From Klebsormidium nitens (lineage: Eukaryota; Streptophyta; Klebsormidiophyceae; Klebsormidiales; Klebsormidiaceae): a stretch of DNA of 64,000 nucleotides. Position 1 is the stretch's first letter; each line of letters begins with the position of its first letter. A program made the translations under genes and the position numbers. Where the stretch lies: the NCBI GenBank assembly GCA_000708835.1, contig DF237056.1, forward strand, positions 62,001-126,000, read 5' to 3'. This document shows positions 1 to 12,751 of the stretch, piece after piece. Below the pieces are notes generated by a model. It was not told the origin of the DNA and made no database searches. It worked only from the letters and a program-made list of their open reading frames with translations.

Positions 1-288
1 CAAGAACGGCCCTTCTGGTGGCAGACTCCCCGGCAAATGGCATCGAAAACGACGACTGGTTATCGAAAGGAACACCCGTGAATGCAAGACGCTTACTTGA
101 ATGCTCATGGCGAGACGAGCAGAGGGACGTGGCGGCGGAAGAACAGAGGAGGCGGCTTTTCGCGATCTGGCCCGTGCCGGCCAAAGGTAGCTTCGAGAGT
201 CGGAGGTATCGTTTTGAACTCAGAATGCCGGTTTGCAGGAAGCTCAAGTCAAACAGAACTTCAGCCCGGGTAATGCATGCCTCTGCAG
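1..288 (+). other. Unresolved upstream part of the SPEF2-like gene
   Basis: An open frame runs from position 3 to 332 and contains a charged stretch (WRDEQRDVAAEEQRRR, about 120-170) that resembles the coiled-coil-like region before the adenylate kinase domain of SPEF2. The reliable exon downstream starts at 289 in phase 0, after the acceptor ctctgcag. I could not find a convincing donor in phase 0 here, so the boundaries of any exon in this stretch remain open. The N-terminal CH domain expected of SPEF2 lies outside the window. Confidence 0.35.
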
Positions 289-3200
289 GCCGAACAAAAG
301 AAGTGGGCTGCGAAAGACGCGTCGCTGCGTGACGCGGCGCAGGGCATTGACAGCTTTGAGTCGAACCTGCGGCGCTTGGGCCTAGATGCGGACGCCGAAG
401 CCGATGCGGACCCGGTGATCCCCACTCAGGGGAGCAGCCCGCACGACACGATGCGCAAGATCCTGGGAAAGCTGCCGCCCACCGGGACCGTCGAGCAGGT
501 AAGGTTAAGATGCACTTTGGAGTTTGGCGCTTGGTTGATGATGTCTGCCGGTGGCGGAACAGTCACTGGATTTTCGGTCTATAGTAGATGCCGTAAACCG
601 GCAACCGGATTGAATCAGGTTCAGGGGGACAGAAGGGAGTTACAATACAGCCGCCCACTGGAACTGGCGAGCAGGTAGGCTTAGGATACAGAAACTGTCC
701 AATATCGCGCCGATGAATCAATCTCTGCAGCTCGCAAAGCTGTCTGCTTCTGGTCGATATATCGAAGGTTGTGTTTTGATGGAGAGTAAGGCAGATCAAT
801 CATAACATGAACCCGGGGGATGGGTGGGGTTAACTTGGGGGTAAGGTTGGGGCAGGTGCGGAGCGCTTGAAAGTTTGGGTTGAGACTTTTAGCTTGTCCT
901 TGCCCGAAATATCTTCCAAATATGCAGCTTTTCATTGGAAAATCAAAGTCCTCTTTATTTCTGACAATCGGACCAACGCGCATTTCGATCAGGCGGCCAG
1001 GTCCAACCGACATCGGTTGTGCCACTGCATTTTCCACGGAGCTTGTTTTCTGGATTCTACAGAAATCGCTGAGACAGGTTCGCAGTACATGATGTCCTGG
1101 CACGTGTCTCTAAGTTGCTCTTTCTTAGCTTCGTCGTCAAACTTTTAGCTTCGAGTCATGGAAAGTCGTTGTTGTCTACCCCGGCACTTTTCGAACGTTG
1201 CAATGTAAAAGCGAGATCGAGTACCGGAATAGCAGGCCTATAAGTTCAAGCCTTCACGAAAAAATAAAGGCGTTTTCGGACGGCTTCCCTTGTGAAAGCA
1301 TCGTTGTTTGTTTCCATCTTCCGTCGTCCTGGCGGGAAACGGATCTTCCGTTTCCCGCTTGGTGTGGACAATATAACGAGGCAACCGACAGAATGAAACC
1401 CCTGAGGCGAGTAAGTCAACCCCAACGTGCAGATGCTTAAATTGCAAAAGCAGATGACCTGATCTGAGGAACCTGTTTCATTTTTGCCTTTGCAGTCGGG
1501 CCGTGAGTATCTGGAACGGATCAAGAGGCGGAAAGCGGAAGAAACGCAGGCGAGGAAGGAGCGCGAGCGGAGACGACGCAAGGTCAGCCACAGGACCCAC
1601 ACATCAAATACGAAGCACGCAACGCGAAAATTTGATCAATTGATTATTGCTTTAAGCCCGCAAGGTATTGCCAGAAAGCAGTAGAGAAGTTCGAAGTCGA
1701 GCTGTCTTGAAAATGGACTGCCGTTGCGGATTGTGCCCTTGATGCCAAGTTGAATAGTTCGTCAACTTCTTTTTACGGAAGGATTGCTTTCATGCAGAAA
1801 TGGGATGCGCGAATCCTTGATTGAATCCTGAGGCCAACTTTGAGAGAATGTGCAAGGAGCCCATGTCAACTCCGTCTACAAGTACCTAGGATTTCAAGCC
1901 CTACCTAAGTTACTTACTTCTGAATAAAATGTTCCTCGTGTCGTTCTCCAGGTCGTGGTCGAGCAAGCGCTCGCGCTAGCCGCGGTCCAGGAGGCGCGGC
2001 AGGCCGAGGCGGCCGCGGGCGCCCTCGCGCGGGCGAGCCGCGCCGAGGAACGCATGCGCGCGCACCTAGAGGCGCTGCGAATGGGGAAACAAACAATTGT
2101 TGCGAATCGGGTACAAAGGGAGAAGGAATTGGCGGAAGAGCGGGAGAGGGAGTGGCAGGCCGCGCTGGAAAAGGACCGGCAACAAGGTCGGGAGAACAGG
2201 GTGAGGGACGGGCTGGATAGTTCTTTGTTATCTGCCGCTTCAACCAATTTGAATCATAGGGACTCCCGTTTCATATGATTCTGTTGAAGGAACCAGCATT
2301 GACGGAGGAGAAAGATCGCTTCTCAGCAGACGAAAACGCATCCTCGGATTTCATCTGAGGTGTTACCAGCGAGAAGGAAAAGGGGTTTAATCCGCCCTAG
2401 AAATGCAAAAGGATTGAGGGCGGCTTAGGTGCATCTAAATTAACTAGAGCTCTCTGTGAGCTACTTCACACTGGAGACTTCTATTCCTCAGGACGTAGCC
2501 AGAACTATGAACTGAGACAAGAACAACCGGAACAAGCGGTGCTCGCAGTCTATGTTGCTGTGAACGATACTGACTCTACGTGGCGTGCTCTGCAGGCGGC
2601 ATATGCCCAGCGCGCTGTGGAGGAAGCGAGGCGGCACGAGGAGGAGAAACGGAAGCGGAAAGAGGAAAAACGGCGGAAAGTAGAGGAGGCATGCCAAGAC
2701 ATCGTCAAACAGGTGCGCGACAGCTAAAAAAGAAACATTACACGTTAGATACCATAACTCTTAGGTAGTCCAACAAGTCCGCAATACCCAACCTAGAAGA
2801 CGGCGGGACGTCTCCAAATTTGAGGCCGCACCCGTTTCATGAGAACGCGCATCTAAAGCTGTTGTGTACAAATGCGTCTTTTATTGAGCGTTTTTTTTGT
2901 TATTTTTAGGGCTCAGATAGCGTGGTCTGGAGCTTGTAAGACCTTGACTTTGAATGCAACTTGTGGAAATCATCCGTGACGATTGCTACCCTGGTGGTTG
3001 ATACAAGTTCTGGCTTTTTAAACTTGCCAGATTGTCGGCCTGACCGAGATGACCATCGACTACCGCGAAGCCGCGGACACCAATGGGCTGCTGCCACGTG
3101 CCACGTGGCGCGAGTGGAAGGCCCTGTTCACATCGGGCGCGCAGCTTTACGTGCCCATTGAGAAGAGTGTAGACAACGAGAATGGGGAGAAAGCAGAGGA

Positions 3201-6200
3201 GGGCGACCCGCGAGACGAGGTACGCTGTCGTTTGGAGCAAGATGTTCGTTCCCCATTTTAGCTTTTCCTCCGTGCAATCCATTGGGAAACCCTCTGCCGT
3301 CATCCCTAAATCCTTTTACTTTGTTGAACCTCCCTATTTCAAACAATCAAGCCGCTAATCCGGTGATCTTTCAATGACAGCGTCAGCAAGAGAGTTTCAA
3401 TAAGCAATCTTTAAAGATTTCAAGCGACGGCGAGGACGGAGAAAAGGACAATCTAAACGCAGTGCGCACAGCTCATCAAGCGCTATAGGCCTCCTCAGTC
3501 CTTCTCTTATCAACAAAAGCTCTGTCGCCCGTACTAGAAGATCTTCGAACAGAGACTCCCGTGCCTATCGTTGACCTCCCTGAATCCGACTTCTCCACCC
3601 TGTAATCGCCGTTGCTTTTCGCCACAGGAATGTCTCAAGGACTACGTTGCGTCTCGAGGCGACTGGGCGTCGTCTTCGACCGCGGAAGACTGCGCGAACG
3701 CGCGCGCTGTCGACGAGGTTTGGCGCGGGGCTTTGGCGGCGGCCGCGGCCCCGCTGACTCCCGAAGCGGGACGAGTGAACGCCGCCCTCAAGCTGGCCGT
3801 GGTCGGAACGCCGTTTGCAGGTAGAATTCTTGCTGTTTGTATCCTACGTAACATGGAGAGCGAAACAATGATCTTGTGGCGGGAAAGTTGCTGGCTCTAC
3901 AAAGCATGCGAGTGTCGTACATTTTTCGATTTCTATTACCCTTGCATGTCTTCATCTTTTGGTTGTCCTTACATTGCCAGATTGGAAGTATCGTCAAGCA
4001 ATATCAACGATCGATTCTCGGTGTCCATTGGGTAAACTCATGGCGGGGAAGCCCAGCTATCCAATTCTTGGTGACGTCAGCGCTTGACAACCTGACGATG
4101 AGAATCATCTGAGGCATCCCATCTTCTTTGCAGGTAAAACGAGCGTGGCGCACGCTTTGGCGGCGCGCTACAACCTGGCTCTGCTAAACCCCGAGGATCT
4201 CGCCGCGAAGGCGGCCGCGGCTGCGGAACAGCACGATCAACAAGGTGCGAGTCGGCACAACGGGTTCTGGTGTGTCGAGGCACCGAAAAGATCCTTAAGT
4301 TTCCACTGGAATATCCCTCGGAATCTCAGGTTTTATTGACGTTCTCGTACATAGGGCTCTTCACCATGACTTAGAACACTTTCCTAAGAAGGAAAGTTGG
4401 CGCAGCGGCTGGATCCGGTGGGATCAGCGGTCTTCAAAGCTGATCTGAGAACATGGATCCAATATATCCTGGCTTTGGCTTCCCGCAGAAAGGCAGAATT
4501 CTCACGATTCCGCTTTTAAAACATATCTCTGAGATATCGCAGGAACCCCTCCCGACGGACCCACCGACCTTCCCGGCGACACCCCCACGCTCTCGCCCCC
4601 TTTACTGGTCGCCCTGGGCCGCGAAGTCCGTGCGGCGCTCGCCTCGACAGGCATCGTTCCAGATGACGTCATCCTGCGACTCATTGTCCACGCAATCGCA
4701 ACTCTCCCCAAACCTCAAACCCCTGCGAACCCCACTCCTCCACCGCGCGCGGACTCGAAAAAAGGCGCGAAAGGCGCGCGCGCAAAGGCGCCGTCCCCGG
4801 CCCCGTCAGCAGAGAGCGCCGATGCGGCCCTCCTGCCGCCCGACCTGCCACGTGGCTTCGTGATCGACGGGTATCCGCGCACGGAGGCAGAAGCGCGCGC
4901 GCTCGAGCGCGCACTGACGGGTTTGGATTTGGAGGCGGAGGAGAAGCAGAGGGCAGAAAGGCCGCGGCTCCTGCCGGAAGAAGCAGCGCCGGAAGAGGTA
5001 TGGTTTGAGTTTTCACCTTCATGGTTCTACAGAGTCCATCGTGCAATCATAGGTCTGAACAGCAAACAGAAGGAGGAAGCTGACATGACCCCCTTGTTCT
5101 GAGCTCGGTTGAAGATGTGCGGTGCAGGTTCTGGTGTCTCGTCGTGACCCACGAGCATGGTCTTGAAGCTGATTGCCTCTATAATAGAGTACAGCACAAG
5201 GTGGCAAAATTCAGAATCGTTTACATTCCCATCATTCCGGAGACGAAAACACACTCCAGAGCACGACTTTGGTGCTCTGAATTTTCCAGAGCACGATCTT
5301 CAGACCTAAACAAAGAACGTATCCACCTTTCCTGTTCTCCCCCGCAGCCACGTGTCCTGACGTCCGGCCTGGACAAGGTGTTTGTGTGCGCGCTCGCGGA
5401 CGACGCGGAGGCGCTCAAGCGCGCGCTGGGCAGGCGCGTGGACCCGACCACCGGGCAGATGTACCACCTCGAGTACTGCCCGCCCGCTGAAGAGGACAAG
5501 ATGTGAGCCCAGACTCCGAGTTGCATTGCTGTAGAGTCGTTTGATTGCTCTCCTCCTGTTTTTATTTTCCTTTTTTTTGCTCTTGTTCTATCCCCTTTCA
5601 ATCCTTTGAGACAACTTCGTAAAGGCTTTTCTGCAGGATCTCCGAAGACCACATAGCACGCCTCTGGATTAACACAAACACTGATCTTTTAGGGTGATCT
5701 ATGCAAGTCCGTATGGCAAGGGTGGGCGAGTTTTAGAGCTTCGTATGGGACATTTACAGTTGGGTTTCAACACGGATATAAGGGTTGCGATAGTCAGACC
5801 AGTCGTCTTCTCGTTCTCCTTGTGAAAAGAAGCTTTTGTTTGTGGGTTTTCAAGTCTGAGCGAACCGCCCGACTTTTGCAGCATCCACGGCCGTCTGGTC
5901 GACCCCTCCCCCGACCGCTCCGCCGGGGGCGCTTCCCTCCTCCAATCCTCAAGCGCCACGTGGCCTCTCCTCTCTGCTTGGCTCGCCCGTTTTGGCGCGA
6001 CTGCAACAGAGCTCAATCTGACGGAAGCGGTGACGTTAGCGGCTGCGACGGCGGTCGCGGCCGCAGAGACGGTTCTGAAGATCAAGGCGACGGCGAGAGC
6101 CGCGGAGGGGGCTGCGAAGGCGGCCGCGAAAGCCGCGGAACAAGGTACGGGGATGAAGATTTACAGGGACTTAGGACTTTCAGGCTTCTGAGCAGGAATT

Positions 6201-9200
6201 AGGAGGGCAACGAATTGGAGTCTGATTGAGTAAAGCTTCGTCAGAGACGCAAAGTAACTCCGTTCACAGCAATCTCAAGGTCGTGAAGTGCCAAAAAATT
6301 GCCAGGGTGGAGCTTCTGTGCCAGCTGCGCAGTGATGCAGAAACTAAAACCTTTCGGCTCCAAATTCCTCACGTGCTGCTTCCAACCCGCAAGTTTGGAG
6401 TGCGAGCATCAGCCATTCATATCTTTCGAGCTACCGGCTAATTGCCGAGATGGTCGAACATCCTTTAGCCAGCCCTCCACTAAACAAACCCTGCCAAACT
6501 GCCAACATTTGTCCGCTATTTCACTGACGAGTCCGATGTTTCCTTACGGGTCGCCCGAACTGCTATTCTTCATCTGCCCTCCAGTTGCCACGTGTACTGC
6601 TTCCGCCGAGGCTGCCTCCAAGGCGGCGGCCGAGGCCGCGGCCGCGCTGTATCGCGCCAAGCGCGCGCAGCAGGAGGCGTCGGCGGGTTTGCAGCCGAAA
6701 GAGACGCGGCTCGTGGTGGAGGCGGCCGCGGCGGACCTGCACGCGCTGCTCAAACAAGCCGCGCGCGCAAAGGAGGAGGCGGAGGCCGCGAAGCAGGTAT
6801 GGGGAGTCATTAACGGGGATGTTCGGAAGTTTTGAGTTGAAAAGACAGACGTTTTGCACGCTTACGTCGATGTTAGTCCTTCACATATTTTCTTCGCATC
6901 TCGTTCACAGGTTGCTTCTGACTGGGTACGACTTTGCTTTTTCCCGCAGTCTTGTGTAACTGCATTGACTAAAAATGCGCTTTACTTTTCCAGGCCGCCA
7001 TGGCAGCCGCGAAGTCCGCACTGGAAGCCGCGGACTCCGCCCAATGTTCCGCTGCGGACGTCGGAACGTCGACAACCGCGGCCGAGGACGCCGTGCGCGC
7101 GCAGCAAGACGCAGAAAGCGCGCGCGCAAAAGCGGAAGCGTCGCGAGAGAGGGCGGAGAAGGCGGCGGCGGACGCGGACAAGCTGTGGCGGAAAGCGGAA
7201 CGGACGGCGTCCGGCGAGACGGAACCAGCGGAAGAGGCCGGAGAGGAAGCTGAAAAAGTAAGAAACAGCGAAGAAGCTTTTCCATCCCGTGAATTCCATC
7301 TAACGAAGCAGTGGAAATTCAACAGGTGTATCGACTTGGAAAGGTCCCGAGGCTCAAAGGCAGACTCTTACGCTTGACGGTGCTGTTCAAACCTGGTTCT
7401 CCGGATACAATGGAAGGTATTCTCTGGATTTTAGACATGACTTACTGTTTCAGATGCATTGCGCCCAAATCAAAAGAAATAGTTTGTTCGAGGCAGAGAC
7501 GGCGTTTTGAGTTTCGCTGAGTCGCCCATTGCTCACCAGTTCGCCTTTCCTGCAGGCCCCTGTCTCCGCTGTGCCGCCCGCTCCGCCCGCGCCCGCTCCG
7601 CTCTCCGGCGAGGATTCCGTTTTCCTCCTGGACGCCTGGCGGAACCTGGAGTTGGAATACTGCGCGAGCGTGCGCGCGTCCCTGCGCAAGTGCCGGCAGG
7701 AGAGGGAAAAGGCCGTCGCTGACTGCCGCGCGGTCAAGACGGAGTTCCTGGACTTCCTCAACCGGCAGGACGGGAAGCAGCGGATCGTGGACGAGTTCCA
7801 GGTGAGACGGCACGGTAGCATGTTTTCATCAATTCCACCATCACAAACCACGACGCGCAAAAGACGTTTGATTCTCAACTTGCGCATCCATTTACTCGTG
7901 GAATATGACAAACTCAGCTTACATATAGCGAGTCATTCGCATGGGGCGGCGTAACAGAAATACAGCGTTACCTGCCCATCTGAGGCGTTCCAATTGTGAT
8001 TCCCCCACTTACTCAGAGCCGTGATAGCTAAACCGCTTTGTAACCCTCAAAGTTTTCAATGCTGGCAAATCTCAAATGCCTCAGTTACATGGAGCATATA
8101 AGTTTCAAAACTAGGCCCTGAATTTTGCCAAACACTGCAGTCTTGAGCCCTCAACCTCAAACCCCTTAAAGGTCCTAAACTCTCAATTCCTGACACGTCA
8201 AGCCCCGTATGTGCAGGAGGAGTTCAACGAGGTCGACTCGCGGCTGCGGCACAATGGCAGCATGAAAGAAGAGCTGGGCGAAAAGGTGCAGGAACTCCGC
8301 GACGCGCTCTGGCAGGAGTGCGACGCGCGCAAGGAAGAGTCCGCGCGCGAGAAGGCCGCGCGCGTCGCGGAGGGCCGCGTCGGCAGCCACGTGGCGGAGA
8401 TCGCGGGCGCGCACGCGGAGCTCGCGCAGAAGGAGGTGGGCATCTCGTTGCGTGTTGTCTTGTGCAAGCGCAGCAGATTTTCGACGCGTTTACCGCTGAC
8501 AGCAGATATCTTGCTTTTCTTTGCAACTTTTTCTATCGTAGCATATTTGAGAAACGCATACACGGATCATTTCCGCTCCTGGTCGAAAATGAAACATTTC
8601 CCATTGAAACCCGCTGACATCCTCGTCGAATTGCTCGGTTGCGTAAGGGTAATAGAAGCGCTGTTGCATGTAGAGTCAAACTCATAGTTATGTCAAATGT
8701 CGTCTCGACCAACCAAGCTACAACTATTAGTCGACTAGCAGACATTAGAAACCCTCTTCTCGAACCATGTTGTGCAGTTGTTGCGCCTGCTGTCTACCCT
8801 CGCTTTTCTCCAGACCTATCACGCGCGCCGCTTCGCGCTCCAAACCCCAAACCTCCTGCCCGAACTCTCCGCCCCAACCGACCCCCCACCTCTCCCCTCT
8901 GATCCTTCCTGGGTCGCGGCCGCGCCGCCAGCGCTCGCGAGCGTTGCGCGCCGCGCGCTCCGCGCTTTACATACGTCACGCACGGCCCTCAATGAAGTCA
9001 TCAGCCCCCCGGAAAAGAAAGAGTCGGCCGCGCCCGCGCGGCAGCAGAGCGACAAGAGCGCAAAGGGGGGGAAGCGCGTGTCGGAGGCCGGGAAGTCGAA
9101 GCCCGCCAAAAAGGGCGACAAAGCAGCGGCGAACGAGCCGAGTGAGTCGCCCGAATCGGCGCCCGAGGCGGCCGCGGACCCGGAGGTTTTGGCGCGAAAA

Positions 9201-12200
9201 GAGTGCGCGCGCGCGCTGCTCACGGCGTTAGAGGAGGAGGGAACTAGAGCGACGGAAAGGTTGCGTCAGCTGGCGGAAGCGGCGGCGACGGACATGGAGG
9301 CAGTCAAGGAGATGGAGGCGCGCGCGTTTGCGCGGCTGGAGGACTGGATCGCGGAGCGGTTCAAGGTGGGCCGGCTTGTTGACGTCATCTCTCAGAAGAC
9401 TTGAGGAAGCCGTCGGATTGTTGTCGCAATTCACGCTTTCAATCGAAGTTGAATAGAGATTAACCGGATGGAAGTTTGTGGAAGTTTGAGTGACGAGTGA
9501 GGTCAAAGGGCAAGTTTCGAAATTTGCTTGAGCGGTTCGGAAAGGAGCAACTGACAAGGCTTGGGAACTGGGGTCAAAACGGATGCTTAGGAATATATAG
9601 AGACCTTAAATCTACGGTCAGATTCGACAGCCTTGTCATGAGGACGAACCACGCGACTTCTCTCGCAACCCCGCCCGTCATTTTGATTACAAATCAAGGG
9701 GTCTCTGTCAAGCGATGCGAGCGCTTCTTCCTGAAGATGCGCTCATCTTCCGCGGTATTGCTTCGCAAAATAAGGTTCTAAATCCACACTGCCTCCGTCT
9801 TGGTAACATTATTTCAAAACCTTTCCTCACACGCGTATCCTGGTGGCCAACGTTGTTGCTTTCCTCGGAACTGCACGTGGCGGGTGCAGAATTGAAACTC
9901 TTGAGCTAAAGACAAGACACTAAATGCAAGTCGTGCAGTCCCCTTGTTTGAAGTAACCTCCCACGTAAAGCGTTCTGATCACTGCACGTGTCGCACGCTT
10001 GCAGGCGGAATGCGCAGCGGTGACGTCATTGGTGGACATGGCGACTGCTGCGGTGGACGAGGGCATCGCGCTGTGGTACAAGCTGATTGTGCAAGGGGAG
10101 CGCTTTCAGGTCGACGAGGCGCAGCTCATGATGGTGCGCGCGCGATCGAGTCTCGTTTCTATCCATTTTTCACCTTGTTCCTTGTTCCGTAGGCACATCC
10201 CGACGCTGAGTCTCAAAATCCAGCAGCGAACGTAGGTTCTCTCTTTTTCAGAAAACGGACACAAGAGACGATTGTAGATTGACTTAAGAACAAGATTTCA
10301 AAGCCGAACGGACACGTGGAAACAGGCGTCTCCATCGGTTACATCACTTCAATTGGTTGTTGGATGTACCCTGCAATCTCAACAGAACGAGGACCCTCCC
10401 AAACGCCCGTCACAAAGGAAGGGTTCCGCTGTTGACTTTCCGGACTCCGCTTTTTTCCGCTACAGGAGTGCCCGCCGCCGCCCCCTCACCCCGAGCCCTC
10501 CCCTCCCTCGGGCATTATGCCCGTCGACGCTCTGGACGGGCTCGCGGCCGCCTTCGCGGACTCCGCGCCTTCCGGCCGCGTTCCACTCGACTCCGCTGCG
10601 GAAACCGTTCCGCGCGTCGCGCGCGAGTGCTTAGAGGCGCGCTCCAACCCTGCGAACCAGCCCGTCACGCCGCGACTGCCGGGGGGGCAAAAGGCGGCGG
10701 CGCCGGCGGGAGAGAACATGTGGGCTGACGTATCGGAAGAAACTTTCCAGGTGTGTACAAGTTCCCACCGGCTGTCCTTCTCTGTTTCCAATTCTGTTAT
10801 CATGTCTTATTTGCCCAGCGTCGATCTTCTCAACTTTTGAATGAGGCGGCTGCTCACACGGGCGAAAGATCGTCGCTGATTTTGGGAGCGCGCATCGAAC
10901 ACGTGAGAATGTTTTCTGCCATCCGTTGCAATCACCTTCCGGTCGAAGTTCCGCCGCCATCTCTCCGGCTTCGCTTTCGATCTCTTTCTTGATGTTCCTT
11001 CTGAAAGGTTCTCATGTTCTTTTGTAATACTCGGTCAGGGTTGTAGACAGCAGTCCTGCGGAATTGCATCTGGTCTCATGCAAATGCAATCATGAAATTA
11101 GTATTACATCTGTTTTAGAAAGATGACTTGCCCTATAGGTATCATTGGATGCGAAAACCTTTCTAGCCTTTCCCACCACCAATAAGGGTGGTTGCTGTGC
11201 TTTGTAGGGGAGAATGTTGTTGTCCGGGCCGTACCTTCTTACTTTCTATCATCTTCGTCTCAACAGGCATGCTGCGGTTCCCTTTCGGCTGGCGGAACTG
11301 TCTCCTGGCGGCGCTTCCTGAGCGGGCTCATCGCTGAGAACAGCGCCGGCTCGGTCGCGGCCGGCACCCCCGAGGACGTCGCACGCGCGGGCGCCAGGCT
11401 CGAGGCTGCGGACAGCGATGCGGACGGGAAGCTGACGTACGAAGAGTGGATGGGGGCGCAACTCTGGTTCGAGAAAGGTAAGGGGCCTTAACGTCGTTGG
11501 AATATTAAGGAGAGACAAAGCGAATAATTTGTGAAAGGGAGGAGATTTGAAACCGACAAAACTTGGTGTAAGGAGCTAGGTCAGCTTGGGATGCTGCTAG
11601 TGCGAGCGAAGTGCATATCGAAGACGTCACGTGGAGCATACTTCTGCATGCCTCGTAACCTCTGCTGTATTAGGGGATAATGAAAACTTTCAGGGGTGTA
11701 AAACTCAACCAATCTGACACAAGCACTGACCAAGACGGTGCTCTAAACTCCCAAAACCTCGCCGCCCGCAGATGACCTCCCCGAGGGCTTCAAGCGCGGC
11801 GCCGCGCTCAAGGCCGTCCTCTTCCGCATGTGCGCTGACGTGGAGGAGTCCTTGGTGACGTGGCAGACTCTTCTCCAGTACCTCTGCGCCCGCCCGCAGT
11901 CCGCCACGTGGATGCTGGAGACGGCCGCGGCCGCGGTGGGCGCGCTGCCGCCGGACTACGCCGTTACTGCTGAGCACATCCATCAGGTAAGGAGAACCGG
12001 AACATACATCCGCAAAATGAAAGCCTATTTGAGACTGATAAGTCCTATCCTCTGTCCTTACATGACGTTCGCACTTTGAACATTGCGGCCGTTCAATCTG
12101 TTCTTATAGGCCGTTTGAAACTGGACCGCCATGAGAAAATATGTCATCGCCGTGAATCATTTCGGCAGCTGCTGGCAAAGGACACGCCCTCGAAGGCCCT

Positions 12201-12751
12201 CGAAGGAAGTAGCGAGCCCAGAACGTATAAGTTTCTGGTTGCAACACAATTAAGAGATGCACCTTCTTTAAGCTTTGTTCACCCGGCTGACGAACGCCAA
12301 TTCTCCCGTTTGATGGAAGAAGTCTTTTCTTTTGCAGCTTCTCTCCTGGGACGGCCCCCCGGCGACAGCGGCACTCAGCGTCGCCGCCCTCACCGCTCTT
12401 GTCCAGACACACTCGGGGGGCATTTCTGCCGGCGACACCAGCCCCCCCAGGATCCCTGTTTCCGAGATCGGCACAAACCCCGCCTTCGAAGCGGTCCACG
12501 CAGCGCTCCAGCAGCTTTACACGTGGACCCCCTGCGGACCAATCGTGGTCGAGAACAGGGCGCGCGACCTCGAGCTTGCGAAGGCGGCCAGAGAGGCGCG
12601 CGCGTCGGGCGGGTTCAGCGAGGGCTTGGGGGCGCCGAAGAAGGGCGCGGCCGCGGCTGCGCAGAAGGGAAAAGGGCAGCCGGCGAAAGGGCCGTTGCCC
12701 ACACCCGCTAAAGCGGCGGCGGCGGCAAAAGCCGCGCCCAAAAAGAAGTAA
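289..12751 (+). CDS. SPEF2/CPC1-like flagellar central-apparatus protein, C-terminal 1,603 residues
   Basis: Exons: 289-498, 1496-1582, 1952-2200, 2596-2712, 3031-3219, 3628-3820, 4134-4244, 4543-4997, 5348-5502, 5882-6144, 6585-6796, 6994-7257, 7556-7801, 8217-8435, 8778-9365, 10005-10133, 10466-10750, 11267-11477, 11772-11986 and 12338-12751 (stop TAA). All junctions are phase-compatible and total 4,812 bases. The order is Glu/Arg/Lys-rich helical segments, then an adenylate kinase-like domain. Its P-loop GTPFAGKTS is split by the 3820/4134 intron, and GFVIDGYPRT lies near 4860. Alanine-rich coiled coils follow, then an EF-hand loop DSDADGKLTYEE (about 11409-11444) and a Lys/Ala/Pro tail. 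This is the plan of animal SPEF2 and Chlamydomonas CPC1, which sit on the C1b projection of the ciliary central pair. The adenylate kinase domain is presumed to buffer nucleotides there. Between the P-loop and the DGYPR motif the domain carries a long Pro/Ala/Lys insertion. The 5' end lies upstream of the window. Confidence 0.92.
3381..3461 (+). other. Possible optional 81-base exon of the SPEF2-like gene
   Basis: After the acceptor tcaatgacag at 3380, a 27-codon open stretch (27 x 3 = 81) rich in Ser, Asp, Glu and Lys reaches a GTGCGC donor at 3462. Both neighbouring exons are phase 0, so inclusion would keep the frame. It is less GC-rich than the confirmed exons, so it may be intronic chance or an alternative acidic linker just before the adenylate kinase domain. 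Confidence 0.3.
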
